A DNA stretch of 64,000 nucleotides, from assembly GCF_021155775.2 (NCBI RefSeq), contig NC_060233.1:20432037-20496036 (forward strand), written 5' to 3'. A model generated the notes under the pieces. The model did not search any database. It saw only the letters and a list, made by a program, of their open reading frames with translations, and was not told the DNA's origin. Each line of letters begins with the position of its first letter. Positions within the stretch are counted from its first letter, which is position 1. This document shows positions 54,401-64,000 of this stretch, piece by piece. This stretch comes from Neodiprion pinetum (lineage: Eukaryota > Arthropoda > Insecta > Hymenoptera > Diprionidae). The translations under genes and the position numbers were made by a program.

Positions 54401-55639
54401 GCACTGTGGGCACTTTACGGAACATCGGTGTTCGTACCCGTTGTTAAATTTCCTATTGCAGGGTTGACAGAAAAAGGCCCCTGCTGCCGCCGCGGTTAAA
54501 TTTACAATTGGGCAATAATGCTGTTCTTCGGGATAATACAGCAGATTCAATCGGTGCCTGACATCGCCTGTTCCGTTTGCTCTCACCACGGCAGTACCGT
54601 CGTAAAATGCCGCTTCGCCGGTACCTAGCCTCCCCAACTCGTACACTGTGATGAGGAATCCCTCGCGTGCCAGATAGTTCTGGAACTGTGCGATTTCATG
54701 CACTGTGCACCCCGTTGGCGGAATCTCGACACCGGCGTTCGCAACAAGATTACGCGCTTCTGCACGCTGGAAACTGGACCTAGCGAATCTCACCATCTCG
54801 TAATGCTCGTGCAGAGCGCCACTGCGGTTCGGACCTCTCTCGGCGTGAGCCTTGGCTACAACGAGGGCACGAGGTAAACACAACCCGTCACTGTTGACAA
54901 TCTGCACGACGGATTTTTTGAGTACCCCCGCGTGCGTGATCGGCTTCGGCTTTCCGCGACCCTCCGGTACTCCAACACTGTGTACCGTCACGGTGAAGAC
55001 GCTGTCGACGCCAAACTCTGATGCGCTCTGGGCTACGCTGAAAACTAACTTCCAGAGGTCACTGTACCGCGAATCCCTCACCGGCCGGAACGATAACCAC
55101 GCAGGACCATGATTAAAACTCTCCGCGCTAAACGTGAAACCTATGTAGTCGCTACTCCGACACTTTGCTACGGCATAAGCATGCAGGTCTCTGAACGCGT
55201 CCTCCAGCCACTTCACTAGATTAACACCCGATTCAGGGGCCGCGATCTTCATTCGCAACTCACGCCCTGTGACCGCGAATTTACAAATGAATTTCGTTGA
55301 TTCACCGATAACCGTGAAACGGTTACCCAGTGAATCAGCCCCGTCATCGGGTGCCTGACTTGACTCCTTCTCGCTCGCGGCTTCACTCTCCAGCCCCGAT
55401 TCTCTCCCCATGTTTCCAGAGTATGCACCCTCTGTCTCGTCGTCGTCAGCATCGTCGTCGAATTCAAACGTCACGTCGGAAGCTGTCTGTGTCTCGTCAT
55501 CGTCATCGGCATCGTCATCGTCTGACTCTAATGTCACGTCAGAATCGTAATTCGGAGCCCTCCGGGCCCTACCCCCGCCGATCTGTATGCCCGAGGTACT
55601 GGCGCCCTTGTTCACGCGAAACGGTCCAACAGTTTGCAT
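51428..55639 (-). CDS. Polinton protein-primed DNA polymerase B
   Basis: 1,403 residues, intact. N-terminal acidic region with two similar copies (DVTLESDDDDADDDD, DVTFEFDDDADDDE), then a domain with NSDGLCLPRALVVAK, a cysteine/histidine-rich zinc region (residues 390-500), 3'-5' exonuclease motifs (YDFET near 516-520, HNAKGVDAQF near 597, YCRSD near 725-729), a HGCFWHGC..C box (845-855), and polymerase motifs A (VDVCSLYP, Asp 964), B (KLCLNSFWG, 1160-1168) and C (YYDTDS, 1256-1261, both Asp present). It copies the element's DNA using protein priming. Motifs complete, so probably capable of function. Confidence 0.95.
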   Translation of the reverse strand: MQTVGPFRVNKGASTSGIQIGGGRARRAPNYDSDVTLESDDDDADDDDETQTASDVTFEFDDDADDDETEGAYSGNMGRESGLESEAASEKESSQAPDDGADSLGNRFTVIGESTKFICKFAVTGRELRMKIAAPESGVNLVKWLEDAFRDLHAYAVAKCRSSDYIGFTFSAESFNHGPAWLSFRPVRDSRYSDLWKLVFSVAQSASEFGVDSVFTVTVHSVGVPEGRGKPKPITHAGVLKKSVVQIVNSDGLCLPRALVVAKAHAERGPNRSGALHEHYEMVRFARSSFQRAEARNLVANAGVEIPPTGCTVHEIAQFQNYLAREGFLITVYELGRLGTGEAAFYDGTAVVRANGTGDVRHRLNLLYYPEEQHYCPIVNLTAAAAGAFFCQPCNRKFNNGYEHRCSVKCPQCLASPPCNSQSREIECPDCRRVFRGNGCLEYHRRIGSFSPRRSVCATLRICRNCERFVNLSRRAHICETRFCATCRCNRPYNHDCFMTPLKDATRPKRYIFIFYDFETQQCETVDGDATTNIHVPNLCVAQQVCTQCIHDPDISNGCSACGLVREFVFRREPVKELVDFATRPVQDFARIVCIAHNAKGVDAQFILRHMVERDGNPPQVILSGSKIIMLETGHTRFLDSLAYMPMALSALPKAFGLPTTSVEGVFPHLFNTPENVGYVGPLPAAKFYSPDTMSSDARADFYSWYNEAVANDHLFDFDAELLSYCRSDVDILRRACVAFRDIFLECGRVCPFTESTTIASACSVLFRKNFLQPERIGILPPGGYRLADAQSRKALEWLVVKERELGIDIRHAGNGREFRIPETGRKMNGYHVAGDGTRHVYEFHGCFWHGCRKCLRINRDRRSVNGETLDRRYEETRAKISRMRELGYRVTEQWECEFDRSLRENEEMREYVATHPLIAGTATSEALNPRNAFYGGRTGNASRYYEVKTDATGNAYEEIRYVDVCSLYPFICKNGRFPVGHPTVYVGEECKLLTGSSGCDITRVEGLIKCRVLPPRNLYHPVLPVRMHDKLMFALCRSCCQSLNQDECRHDDEAAREFEGTWVSIELKKAVEMGYKIRSISEIWSYTVTPFDPTTRLGGHFAGYIDTFLKIKQEASGWPAECEDKPARMRYLDEYERVEGIRLDRDRIAKNPGMRSVSKLCLNSFWGKFGQRENLVETEVIKTRQQLLELLTNPEVEVSGLLPVNDEVLYVRWSHAQHSVEPSALANVVIASYTTAQARLKLFSFLEKLDRRALYYDTDSVIYTRNLRRPNEYEPPTGNFLGDLTDELASYGRGSFIRAFVSGGPKFYAFINQRPNGEEVEICKVKGISLNHATSSKINFEAIKRMVVEAAAPIPLEFRAIRRTELHAVVTRSEHKTCKPVYVKRRCCVTSFDTLPYGYRTG

Positions 55640-55774
55640 AAGACCCCCTGTTGTACATATAAAACAAAAATAAGACTAAACCCCATGGTAAAGCGTCGTT
55701 AATCCGCAAGTATAGTTGAATTTCGCGGATTCACTAGAGACGCACACCCTAGAGTACCCGCGTGATTAGCTCCC

Positions 55775-57096
55775 CTAAAAAATATCCTCGTCCATCGCCG
55801 GCGGAGTATAACTCATCTGAGTGAATATTCCACTCTCGGGTGTCCGCGGCCACGAGAATATTATCGCCTCATCCATTGGGGATATGGAATAATTGTCTCC
55901 TTCTTCTTCTGCTACCGCCGGCTCATGAGCATCGACCGGATCTAATTACCCGCCCCCACCAGAGAAGAAATTGCTCGTGAGTTCATATCAAAATACCTAG
56001 TCTGCATTTTTTGTTTTCAAACTTTTTCTATATACCTTGAATTTCCAACACTCCTGACGGACCTGGACGTGACAACACTAAGGTCGACGCCTGTGATGAA
56101 TCGATTTCTGCAACGGACACAATAACCTTCAGTACACGCGTGAAAGAAGAATTCTAGAACTCTTGGAACACCGCTCACGCACAACGTATTTACACACGGG
56201 TACTCCATGATATACGGCATATCGTACAGACAAATCATCTGGACTTACCGTCACGAGCTCCGACAGAAATCGACTCCTCGGCGGTCCTATCGTTCACCAT
56301 CGTCTCATTCACCCCTGCCTCTCCCGCAATCGCCAACTCCTCGCAGGCAACACAGCCCTCGAGAAGAGCTGCCTCGTTCTCGCTGGTATCATCCAATATG
56401 AATTCTAACACAAGGAAATTTTGATATACCACTCGCGCACAACGTATTTATACGCGACAACTCCCTGCTACGTCACAGCGTACGGACAATCATCCGGACT
56501 TACCGTCACGAGCGGTAGAAACCGGCTCCTCGGTGGGCCTCCCCAGCGCTACTCCTTGCGACGCAATCGTCTCATCGGCGACGTCGACGACGATATCGCA
56601 TAGAGCCGCCTCATTCTCCGCGGAGTCCTCCAGCATCGCGCGGAATTCTAACGGTTGGAAAACTTGATCTAAATTTTTCCATATTACATATTTTCTTTTA
56701 TCTTTTTACCCCACTCTGAAGATCCGGTAATTCAAACTCCACACAAACGTACACTGCGCACAACACAAATAACAACTTACCGTTTCGCTCGTTGTACTCA
56801 GCCATCAGCGCCCGAACAACGGCAAAGCGGGTGGCACCCCGCTGACGAATTACACTCGCGGCTACACTGAGGCACTCGTAACCCCGCAACGCACCGGTGC
56901 TGTGGAGGTGCGCCAGGGCCCGTGCCCCGCAGACCGCCAGAAGCTCTCGCAAATGCCGAAGCAATTCCGCATGTGACATGCGGAACAACAGCTCCCGACG
57001 GAAAACAGGGCACACCCGCACAAGACTCGCGTTAGCCCTCCTAGCCTGGCTAGCTGCCTTCACCACTGCGTAACGGAGATCGTTAATTGATTGCAT
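55775..57096 (-). CDS. Five-exon Polinton accessory gene with duplicated exons
   Basis: Exons (minus): 57096-56781, 56647-56504, 56404-56249, 56107-56036, 55941-55775; every intron is GT-AG (four GTAAGT-like or GTATAT donors) and every junction is phase 1. Total 855 nt, 284 residues. Exon 1 codes a basic helical region (MQSINDLRYAVVKAASQARRA start; many Leu, Arg and Ala). Exons 2 and 3 are homologous, each with (E/D)D-(S/T)-x-ENEAAL and ending ARDG; introns 2 and 3 are also similar, so a whole exon-intron unit was duplicated. Exons 4-5 are acidic and end MDEDIF. Exon 3 has VACEE, loosely like the LxCxE Rb-binding motif. Unknown function. Exon 5's acceptor has a weak pyrimidine tract. Confidence 0.75.
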
Positions 57097-57669
57097 TATT
57101 TTGAAGATTTTAAAAATATGGCAATAATTGAAACAGAATCGTTGTTTTCGCCAACACTGCGATTTTCTAACTGAGAAGATCTCCGGGCCCACAACTATTT
57201 ATAAGTTCAACAGGTTGGGTTTTGTTTAGGCCAAATGCTATTACAATACGTTGCCACGCCGCTTCTTGAGCTAAGTATACGAAATTTTACTATGGTCCGC
57301 TAGCGTAAACCTTCCGCGGCGGTTCGCGGTGAGACACCCGCAGCCAGGGTGAAAATAAACCAAAGCCATCCGGACCCAACGCGGAGGCTGCCTGCTACAT
57401 ATGGCAAAACAAATCTATTGACAGCGATAATCATGGTTTTCTCATAATTAAACAAAGTTGTACAGCTGACGTCATTTATCCTGTTGAAAAACTTGCATGC
57501 TCTAAAGTCTACTTTGATTAACGGGAGAACGGGTATTCATCCAGACATATGAAATTTAGAGATAAAATAGAAAACGATCCGATGGATTCACTCGCAATTC
57601 CTACCTCAAATCGTGGAGCTGATTCGACGGTTGGTAACGGATAGAAACAAGTGTATTTGAGAATAATGT
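57097..57669. other. Promoter region of the accessory gene
   Basis: TATAAATA on the minus strand (57196-57203), about 105 bp upstream of the ATG at 57096, is a good TATA box for the spliced gene. The rest shows no gene. Confidence 0.55.
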
Positions 57670-59045
57670 TAATACTCTTCTTATGCGACGTCTATGTATA
57701 CCGCCATCGATAAACTGCAACTGTTTGTACCACCCTCAGAATAGGAAACGAGTTATAAACCTAATGCATACTGGACCTATGGAGATTGTAGACTCATCAT
57801 GAGACATCAAAATGATACAGCCGATGAGACCCCCTTTTGTATTCCTTCGTCCACTGAGGCATAACAATCAACATACCGTAAGAGCGTACGTTGGAAAAGC
57901 CGGGACCAGCCTACCGTCCGACGCAAGGCCCAAACATTGCAAGTATAACACGGTCCATGCTGTATACACCCACAGCTCTTCCCATCATCTTTCTTCTGTT
58001 ACAATGATTACGTATACGTCCCTCGATAGACTGCAACTGTTTGCACCAGCCTCAGAAACGGAAACGAGATATAAACCTAATGCAGGCCTACGGAGATTGT
58101 AGACTCATCTTGCGAATACGAAATGATACACCCGGTGAGGCCCCCTTCGTATTCCCGCGACGACCACTAAGGCATAACAAACAACATATCCTATGGCTGT
58201 ACGTTGGAAAAGCGGGGACCAGGCTACCGTCCGACGCAAGGCCCAAACATTGCAAGTATAACACGGACCATGCTGTATACACCCACAGCTCTTCCCATCA
58301 TCTTTCTTCTGTTACAATGATTACGTATACGTCCCTCGATAGACTGCAACTGTTTGCACCAGCCTCAGAAACGGAAACGAGATATAAACCTAATGCAGAC
58401 CTACGGAGATTGTAGACTCATCTTGCGACAACGAAATGACACACCCGGTGAGGCCCCTTTGTATTTCCTCGTCGACCACTAAGGCATAACAAACAACATA
58501 TCCTATGGCTGTACGTTGGAAACGCGGGGACCAGGCTACCGTCCGGCGCAAGGCCCAAACATTACGGGTATAATACGGTCCATGCTGTACACAACCACAA
58601 CTCTTCTCATCATCTTTTCTGTTACAATGATTACATATACATCCCTTGATAGACTGCAACTGTTTGCACCAGCCTCAGAAACGGAAACGAGATATAAACC
58701 TAATGCAGACCTACGGAGATTGTAGACTCATCTTGCGACAACGAAATGATACAGCCGGTGAGGCCCCTTTGTATTTCCTCGTCGACCACTAAGCCATAAC
58801 AAACAACATACCCTAAGGCTGTACGTCGGAAAAGCGCGGGCCAGCCTACGAGCCGTCACAAGTCCCAAACATTACGTGTATAACATGAACCATGCTGTAT
58901 ACGCCCGTAACCCTTCCCATTATTTTCTTCTCTTGCAATGTCTACGTATACATACCTCGATAGACTGCAACTGTTTGCACCGACCATAGCACCGAATTCG
59001 AGCTGTAAACCTGATGCAAGTTTGATACAGGCCTATCGAGATCGT
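57670..59045. repeat. ~312-bp tandem repeats, about four and a half copies
   Basis: CTGTTTG landmark after AGACTGCAA at 57721, 58037, 58350, 58660 and 58971: steps of 316, 313, 310 and 311. The outer copies are degenerate. Each unit can be read as a ~70-95-codon frame on the plus strand, but the period is not a fixed multiple of three and no start context supports it, so I treat this as non-coding repeat DNA. Confidence 0.9.
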
Positions 59046-59295
59046 TGGGTTTTCTGGCGACATATTTACATTTGTCTTACTCCCCATCGTGGAAACGAAA
59101 TATAATCAACGGCGTAAGCTTGATATAGTCTGGTAAGGAACGCCTGAATCATACGAGGCATTAGAATTTCGTTAATTCTTTTTAGTCACGCTGCAAACGC
59201 CGTTTTGTAGAGTGGGGGTTACACCCTCTATATTCAAGTGAGATACAGAAGAGCGTCAGTCTTGCGACAACTACGGAAAAATCTTCACGTGAACT

Positions 59296-60171
59296 ATGGC
59301 TACATCCAAATCTTCTGCACCAATGGGCAACGTGAATAAAATGTATAAAACATTTACGAAGGCTTTGAAAAAGACTGAGAAAAATCTGCTATTGTCGACA
59401 ACGTATAGTCTAAATAATTCTTTTACTAAGAAAATAGTCATCGGTCTCGGTCTACGGCACGACGATCAGTTTGAACCGGTCATCAAACTCGTCAACAACT
59501 CCTCCGGAGGCGTGCGTCCGACACCAGCGGCCTGGTCGCGACTCGCAGATGAGTTGGACAATATCTCCGAATACCTTGATATAGAAGGATACACCGATGC
59601 CCGATGGTATTTTAATCGGATTGAGCTTGGTGGCTGCAACGTCGAATTGTCAACAGCACACGGTGAGCGAGCCGTCAGATTTGAAATACCTACGGAATCC
59701 GAAGTCACCGAATCAGAAGATAAGGAATCAGACTGCCCAGACACGGCCACCCAGGATGAGAACTTTCAGTCACCCGCCAAACGCCAGAAAGTGTATCAAC
59801 CCACCATTGTAATGCAGAAATCCACATTCAACGGACTTAAAGCTATATTTGTGTGTGTCGACGAACGGCTACGAAGGCTTCAGCGTTTAGCCCATTCGGT
59901 AAACGAGTGCAAGAAATCATACGTCGCATACATAGCCGAGAAAGTGAATCTGACGCAGCTCAAGGAACCGAGTCTTCATCGCATCAGGCAAATAGCGGAG
60001 AAGGAATACGGCGCTGTCCTAGAACACATTGCGTCGTCAGCGAATCCTGCCTTTGCCGAGAATTACCTCAGTATTGTTCTCCTTGAAATTACCCGGCTGT
60101 TTCCATCATACCTCGCTGCTGAAATCAAGCAGGCCATCGAAACTGAGGACAAAGCCTTAGCCAGCCTCTGA
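59296..60171 (+). CDS. Possible PC4-like ssDNA-binding protein, Polinton
   Basis: 291 residues, plus strand, opposite to other Polinton genes. Residues about 45-131 resemble a PC4/whirly-type domain: strand KKIVIGLGL, FEPVIKLVNN, then PTPAAWSRLADELDNISEYL, close in form to the PC4 helix region. An acidic stretch (132-157) and PAKRQKV, a plausible nuclear signal, follow; the C-terminal half is helical with no recognised fold. The PC4 link is inference from pattern. If true it could coat replication intermediates of the protein-primed polymerase. Confidence 0.6.
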   Translation: MATSKSSAPMGNVNKMYKTFTKALKKTEKNLLLSTTYSLNNSFTKKIVIGLGLRHDDQFEPVIKLVNNSSGGVRPTPAAWSRLADELDNISEYLDIEGYTDARWYFNRIELGGCNVELSTAHGERAVRFEIPTESEVTESEDKESDCPDTATQDENFQSPAKRQKVYQPTIVMQKSTFNGLKAIFVCVDERLRRLQRLAHSVNECKKSYVAYIAEKVNLTQLKEPSLHRIRQIAEKEYGAVLEHIASSANPAFAENYLSIVLLEITRLFPSYLAAEIKQAIETEDKALASL

Positions 60172-60233
60172 ACAAACTATTTCGACACTACCATCATTAA
60201 GCATCGGGATAACCTCCTGTCCGCTATTTCGCA

Positions 60234-60527
60234 ATGAAGACCAAAGGCACCGTACAACTCGAAATTAATCAAGAGGAAATATCAGACGTATGTGTTACCC
60301 TGAGAATTTTTTCGTGCGAAGAGACTCGGATCAACACGGCTACACCCCGCCAAGCGAACGCAGATGCTGTAGATGAACCATTGTACGTGCCCGAAGAACA
60401 GCCTTATCCATGGGTGGTACTGTCTATACTCGTGATTGCTATAATTATTATAAGTATAGTAGTGATGTGGGGCGCTGTAACTATAACAAATAAAAACATC
60501 CTGCTCCAACAACAAGCAAACAAATAG
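60234..60527 (+). CDS. Small single-pass membrane protein, Polinton
   Basis: 97 residues with one strong transmembrane segment at residues 60-83 (PWVVLSILVIAIIIISIVVMW), an acidic N-terminal ectodomain-like part, and a short polar tail. No signal peptide is seen. It ends at the edge of the right terminal inverted repeat. I do not recognise a family; similar tiny membrane proteins occur in adenovirus-like elements, so a role in entry or exit is possible but unproven. Confidence 0.6.
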   Translation: MKTKGTVQLEINQEEISDVCVTLRIFSCEETRINTATPRQANADAVDEPLYVPEEQPYPWVVLSILVIAIIIISIVVMWGAVTITNKNILLQQQANK

Positions 60528-61584
60528 TAATAACCATGTACGTATTTGCACCTGTGTTAACCGAATAAACCTGCGAGGATGGGATTTGATGTTTCTACGC
60601 AATCCACCATTAAGTTCTGTTTCCTCACCCACCCACCCTGATCCTCGTACATCTAAGTATGCCTATAGTCTTGCATTAAGAAAGAGAGAGAGAGAGAGTG
60701 ACCATGTCTATATTTTCCAAGCGCACGTAAACCTTAGGATAAACACTGACGGCTGGGTAAGGTCAGTGACACGAGCACCCGACACGAGAGCAGGGATGGA
60801 GAAAGAACGAGAGCCAGGGTGGAGGACCTGTAACCCCAAACGTTCAAGTCCCAAAGTTCGCTTCGTGAACGGAGGTAGTGGAGCCAGATGGGTAGGTGGC
60901 CCCAGAATCGGCCGCACGGCCAGGGGCACCAGGGTAAGGGGATCGTCCCATGGTCAGGGTGCACAGGCCCAGAGGCCATCCCGTAGAGTCCGGAATCTGA
61001 TTCGCGGTCAACGGTACCCGGGGTAAGGGGTCGTTACACGATATTCACCACGTGGCGAGGGGGTCGCGGGCGAAGGGCTGACGAGCCGCGGAACTTCGAG
61101 GCGGAAAAACCGCTCCTTGGTAAGGGGTTGCGGGAAAGGGGTGGTCGTCCGGAGAAGCTTCTAGAATAAAATACCTCCTAGACGAGGGGCTGCGGGGGAA
61201 GGGGAAGGGGCCCCAAAATTCGCTCCGTGGCGAGGGGCGGCGGGGGAAGGGGATGGCGTCCCAAAATTTGCTCCTTGGCGAGGGACGGCGGGGGAAGGGG
61301 ATGGCGTCCCAAAATTCGCTTCGGGCGAGGGGCGGCGGGGGAAGGGGATGGCGTCCCAAAATTCGCTCCTAGGCGAGGGGCGGCGGGGGAAGGGGATGGC
61401 GTCCCAAAGTCACTCCTAGGCGAGGGGCGGCGGGGGAAGGGGATGGCGTCCCAAAGTCACTCCTAGGCGAGGGGCGGCGGGGGAAGGGGAAGGCGCCCCA
61501 AAGTCACTCCTAGGCGAGGGGCTGGCGCCGGAGAGGGGTGCGAGGGGGGTTTGTTGTGACGCCCCAAAGTGCCCCTATACTACT
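60527..61584. repeat. Polinton right terminal inverted repeat
   Basis: About 1,058 bp, inverted copy of 30481-31421 and about 117 bp longer, mostly from extra ~47-bp subterminal units (near 61165, 61222, 61271, 61320, 61365, 61411, 61458, 61508) and an AGAGAG insertion near 60680. Confidence 0.93.
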
Positions 61585-64000
61585 ATCATATTTCTTAAAT
61601 TAAAAAATGATAGGTTTTCGAAATTGAAAAATATGAAATTGAATAACTAATCATTTATCTGTCTGTATGTTTTCTTCACACTTTTCAACAAGTTCTAATC
61701 CATTGTATAAATGTTCCAAATTACAATCCATAAAGGACATTGAATGGCATTTTTTTAATGGATAACATTTCTATTTCAATCATTATGTGAGCGAGTAATC
61801 AACAAATATATAGAAATTTTCCAATAATGATATTTATTTCTAAAAAATTTGATCAGTGTGAAAAATTTTTTTTTTTTTAAATTCTTTTTTTTTTCAAAAG
61901 TGAATTAAAAATTATAATATATATGGATAAAATATGTGATATTCAATACTGGTGTTTGGTGAGAGTAGGAACGGATAAACTGTTCGTTGTAACAATTAAC
62001 GTATATTACAGAGTAATCAAGTAAAGATAAAGGTACAAAATAAAACGTTGTAATACAATAGGTGCGTGGAATAAATATACACGTGCTCAATACAATACAC
62101 TCAGTTACTGAGTCCCGTCTAATCCAAGACGACCCGGTCAGTTTTGACTCACTCGACAGACTACCTCTATCGTTCGCTTACAGTCGTTTATTACCCATGT
62201 ATAAGTGACATCTATACTTTCACACGCATTGTACATTTGTATATTTCTCATGATCTTCGCATATATGAACAATATGAATGATAAATTTATTTAACCATTT
62301 TTTTCTTTCAACAATTTTGTATATATATGAATTATCCACTGATATAATTAAATACAAATGAGGGCAATTGAATCAAATAAATCAGTGATAATCAAAAGAA
62401 TTCATTTCAATAAATCATTTTTTTTGAATTCAAGAATAATTAATTTTGAAAAATTGAAAATATGAAATTAAATAACTAATCATACATCTATCCGTAAGTT
62501 TTCTACAGACTTTTCAATAAGTTCTAATCCATTGTACAAATGTTCCAAATTACAATCCATAAGGGACATTGAATGGCATTTTTTTAATAAATACTATTTT
62601 TATTCAAATTCATATGTGAGCGAATAATTGAAAAATACAAAGAATTCTTCTAATTATTATATTCATTTTCAAAAAATTTAATTCATGTGAAAGTTTTTTT
62701 CTTCTTTAATTTCCTTCCTTTTAAAAGTGAATTGGAAATCATAATATATATGAATAAAATATGAATAATGAATTTATTTATCATTCAATTTATTTAATCA
62801 ATTACATATATACAAATTATACAATAATATTATCGATTAGAAATGTATGCGAATAAATTTAATGATTCAATGATATAAAAAGAAATAATAAAAATGAATC
62901 ATATTTCCTAAATTAAAAAATAATCAGATTTTGAAAATTAAAATTATCGGATAGAATAACTGATTATTCATCTGTCTGTGTGTTTCCTTTAGACGTTTCA
63001 ATACGTTCTGATCCATTGTATAAATGTTCCGAATTGCAATCCATAAAGGACATTGGATTGCATTTTTTCAATGAATAATATTTTTATCTTAATTGATACG
63101 TAAACGAGTCATCAAAAAATATATAGAATTTTATTCATGAATGTGTTTATTTTCAAAAAATTTAATGAATTTGAGAATTTTTTTATTTTATGAAATTTTC
63201 CTTTTTTTGAAATTGAATTGAAAATTATAATATATATAAATAAAATATAAAAAACAAATTTGTTCATCATTTTCTTTTATTTAATCAATTATATATATAT
63301 ATACAAACTTTGCATTAAGATAATTCAATATGAATGGTGGTAATTAAATTGAATAATTCAATGATATAAAAAATAATGAATTTGAATGAATTATATTTCT
63401 CAAATTCACAAGTAATTTGTTTTTCAAAATTAAAAATATGAACTAGAATAACTGATTATTCATCTGTCTGTGTGTTTTCTTGAGACGTTTCAAAAAGTTC
63501 CAATCCATTGTGTGAATGTTTCAAATTACAGTCCATAAAGGACATTGGATAGCATTTTTTCAATGAATAATATTTTTATTCTAATTAATATGTAAGCAAA
63601 TAATCAAAAAATATATAAGATTTTTTTCATATTTGCATTTATTTTCAAAAAAATTTATAAATTTGAGAATTTTTTCATATTATGAAATTTTCCTTTTCAT
63701 GAAATTGAATTGGAAATTAGAATATATATAAATAGAATCTGAATGATGAATTTATTTATCATTTTCTTTCATTTAATCAATTATATATATATACAAACTT
63801 TACATTAGGATGATTCAATATGAATGGTGGAAATTAAATTGAATAATTTAACGATATAAAAAATTATAAATTCAAATAAATCATATTTCTCAAATTAAAA
63901 AATTATCCGTTTTTCGAAATTAAAAATATGAAATTAAGTGACTAATCATTTATCTATCTGTACGTTTTCTTCAGACTTTTCGATAAGTTCCAATGCATTG
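61585..64000. repeat. Satellite array, orientation R
   Basis: Landmarks near 61690, 62517, 62999, 63490 and 63983 (spacings 827, 482, 491, 493). The first gap is larger because of a foreign insert at about 61937-62262. Begins with the ATCATA duplication of the Polinton. Confidence 0.92.
61937..62262. mobile_element. ~325-bp insert in satellite, unclassified
   Basis: Starts TGTGATATTC and ends near CTTCGCATA, is less AT-rich than the satellite, and contains no ORF. It has the TG...CA form of a solo LTR, but the duplicated flanks (about 10-13 bp, imperfect) are not typical. Identity unknown. Confidence 0.45.

Larger units (their letters stand above)
30481..61584. mobile_element. Polinton/Maverick DNA transposon (virus-like), complete ends
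   Basis: 31,104 bp including a 12.2-kb retroelement inserted later. Ends are AGCAGTATAGGGG on the left and, reverse-complemented, AGTAGTATAGGGG on the right, that is AG...CT. ATCATA flanks both sides (30475-30480, 61585-61590), the 6-bp duplication known for Polintons. It carries the hallmark genes polB, retroviral-type integrase, packaging ATPase, adenain-like protease, major capsid and penton-like proteins. The ATPase and perhaps one minor protein are broken. Confidence 0.97.

Noticed and set aside
57812..58725. Repeated ~70-124-codon plus-strand frames
   Set aside because: They sit in the 312-bp tandem repeats whose period varies around a non-multiple of three; no consistent start or conservation of coding.
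60586..61026. 146-codon plus frame and matching frames at 30945-31362
   Set aside because: Lie in the Polinton terminal inverted repeats; low-complexity GC-rich sequence without domains.

Overview
The window is eukaryotic, repeat-dominated DNA. The kinds of elements present (env-bearing Ty3/gypsy elements, a Polinton, a Mutator-like transposase with GT-AG introns) and the spliced, non-operonic genes point to an arthropod, most likely an insect. A hymenopteran is only a guess. I see no tRNA, rRNA, CRISPR or conserved single-copy host gene. Everything rests on reading by eye; no database search was possible.

The substrate is an AT-rich tandem satellite with a monomer of about 485 bp. It survives as blocks at 1-1183 (one orientation) and, in the opposite orientation, at 11729-11919, 14649-15045, 20211-20868, 24020-24532, 26624-26776, 28166-30480 and 61585-64000. 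Successive insertions split it: (1) an env-bearing Ty3/gypsy element (1184-11728) with 436-437 bp LTRs and, between RNase H and integrase, two macrodomain-like modules; (2) two long elements of one family with TGTAACG...CGTTACA-type ends (11920-14648 plus, 24533-26623 minus); (3) a minus-strand non-LTR retrotransposon with a coiled-coil ORF1 and an endonuclease/RT ORF2 (about 15046-20210); (4) a solo-LTR-like fragment and a 2.65 kb terminal-inverted-repeat element (20869-24019); (5) a 74-bp minisatellite (26777-28165); (6) a 31.1 kb Polinton/Maverick (30481-61584) with AG...CT ends, long terminal inverted repeats and a 6-bp ATCATA target duplication.

The Polinton carries, on the minus strand from left to right, an adenain-like protease, a conserved unknown, the double-jelly-roll major capsid protein, a pX/pVI-like minor protein, a penton-like protein, integrase, two further structural-type proteins, a broken packaging ATPase, protein-primed DNA polymerase B and a five-exon accessory gene. 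At the right end two plus-strand genes encode a possible PC4-like ssDNA-binding protein and a small membrane protein. Together these are a virus-like replication, packaging and capsid set, but the ATPase is frameshifted, so the copy is probably not autonomous.

A 12.2 kb LTR retroelement (38816-50982, TSD AGCT) sits between the Polinton ATPase and polB. It has lost most of pol, leaving an RT-Env fusion, and contains a three-exon Mutator-like transposase fused to a DEDDh exonuclease. Intron 2 of that transposase holds an 816-bp hAT-type MITE with an 8-bp target duplication. The nesting order is therefore satellite, Polinton, LTR element, Mutator-like gene, MITE.
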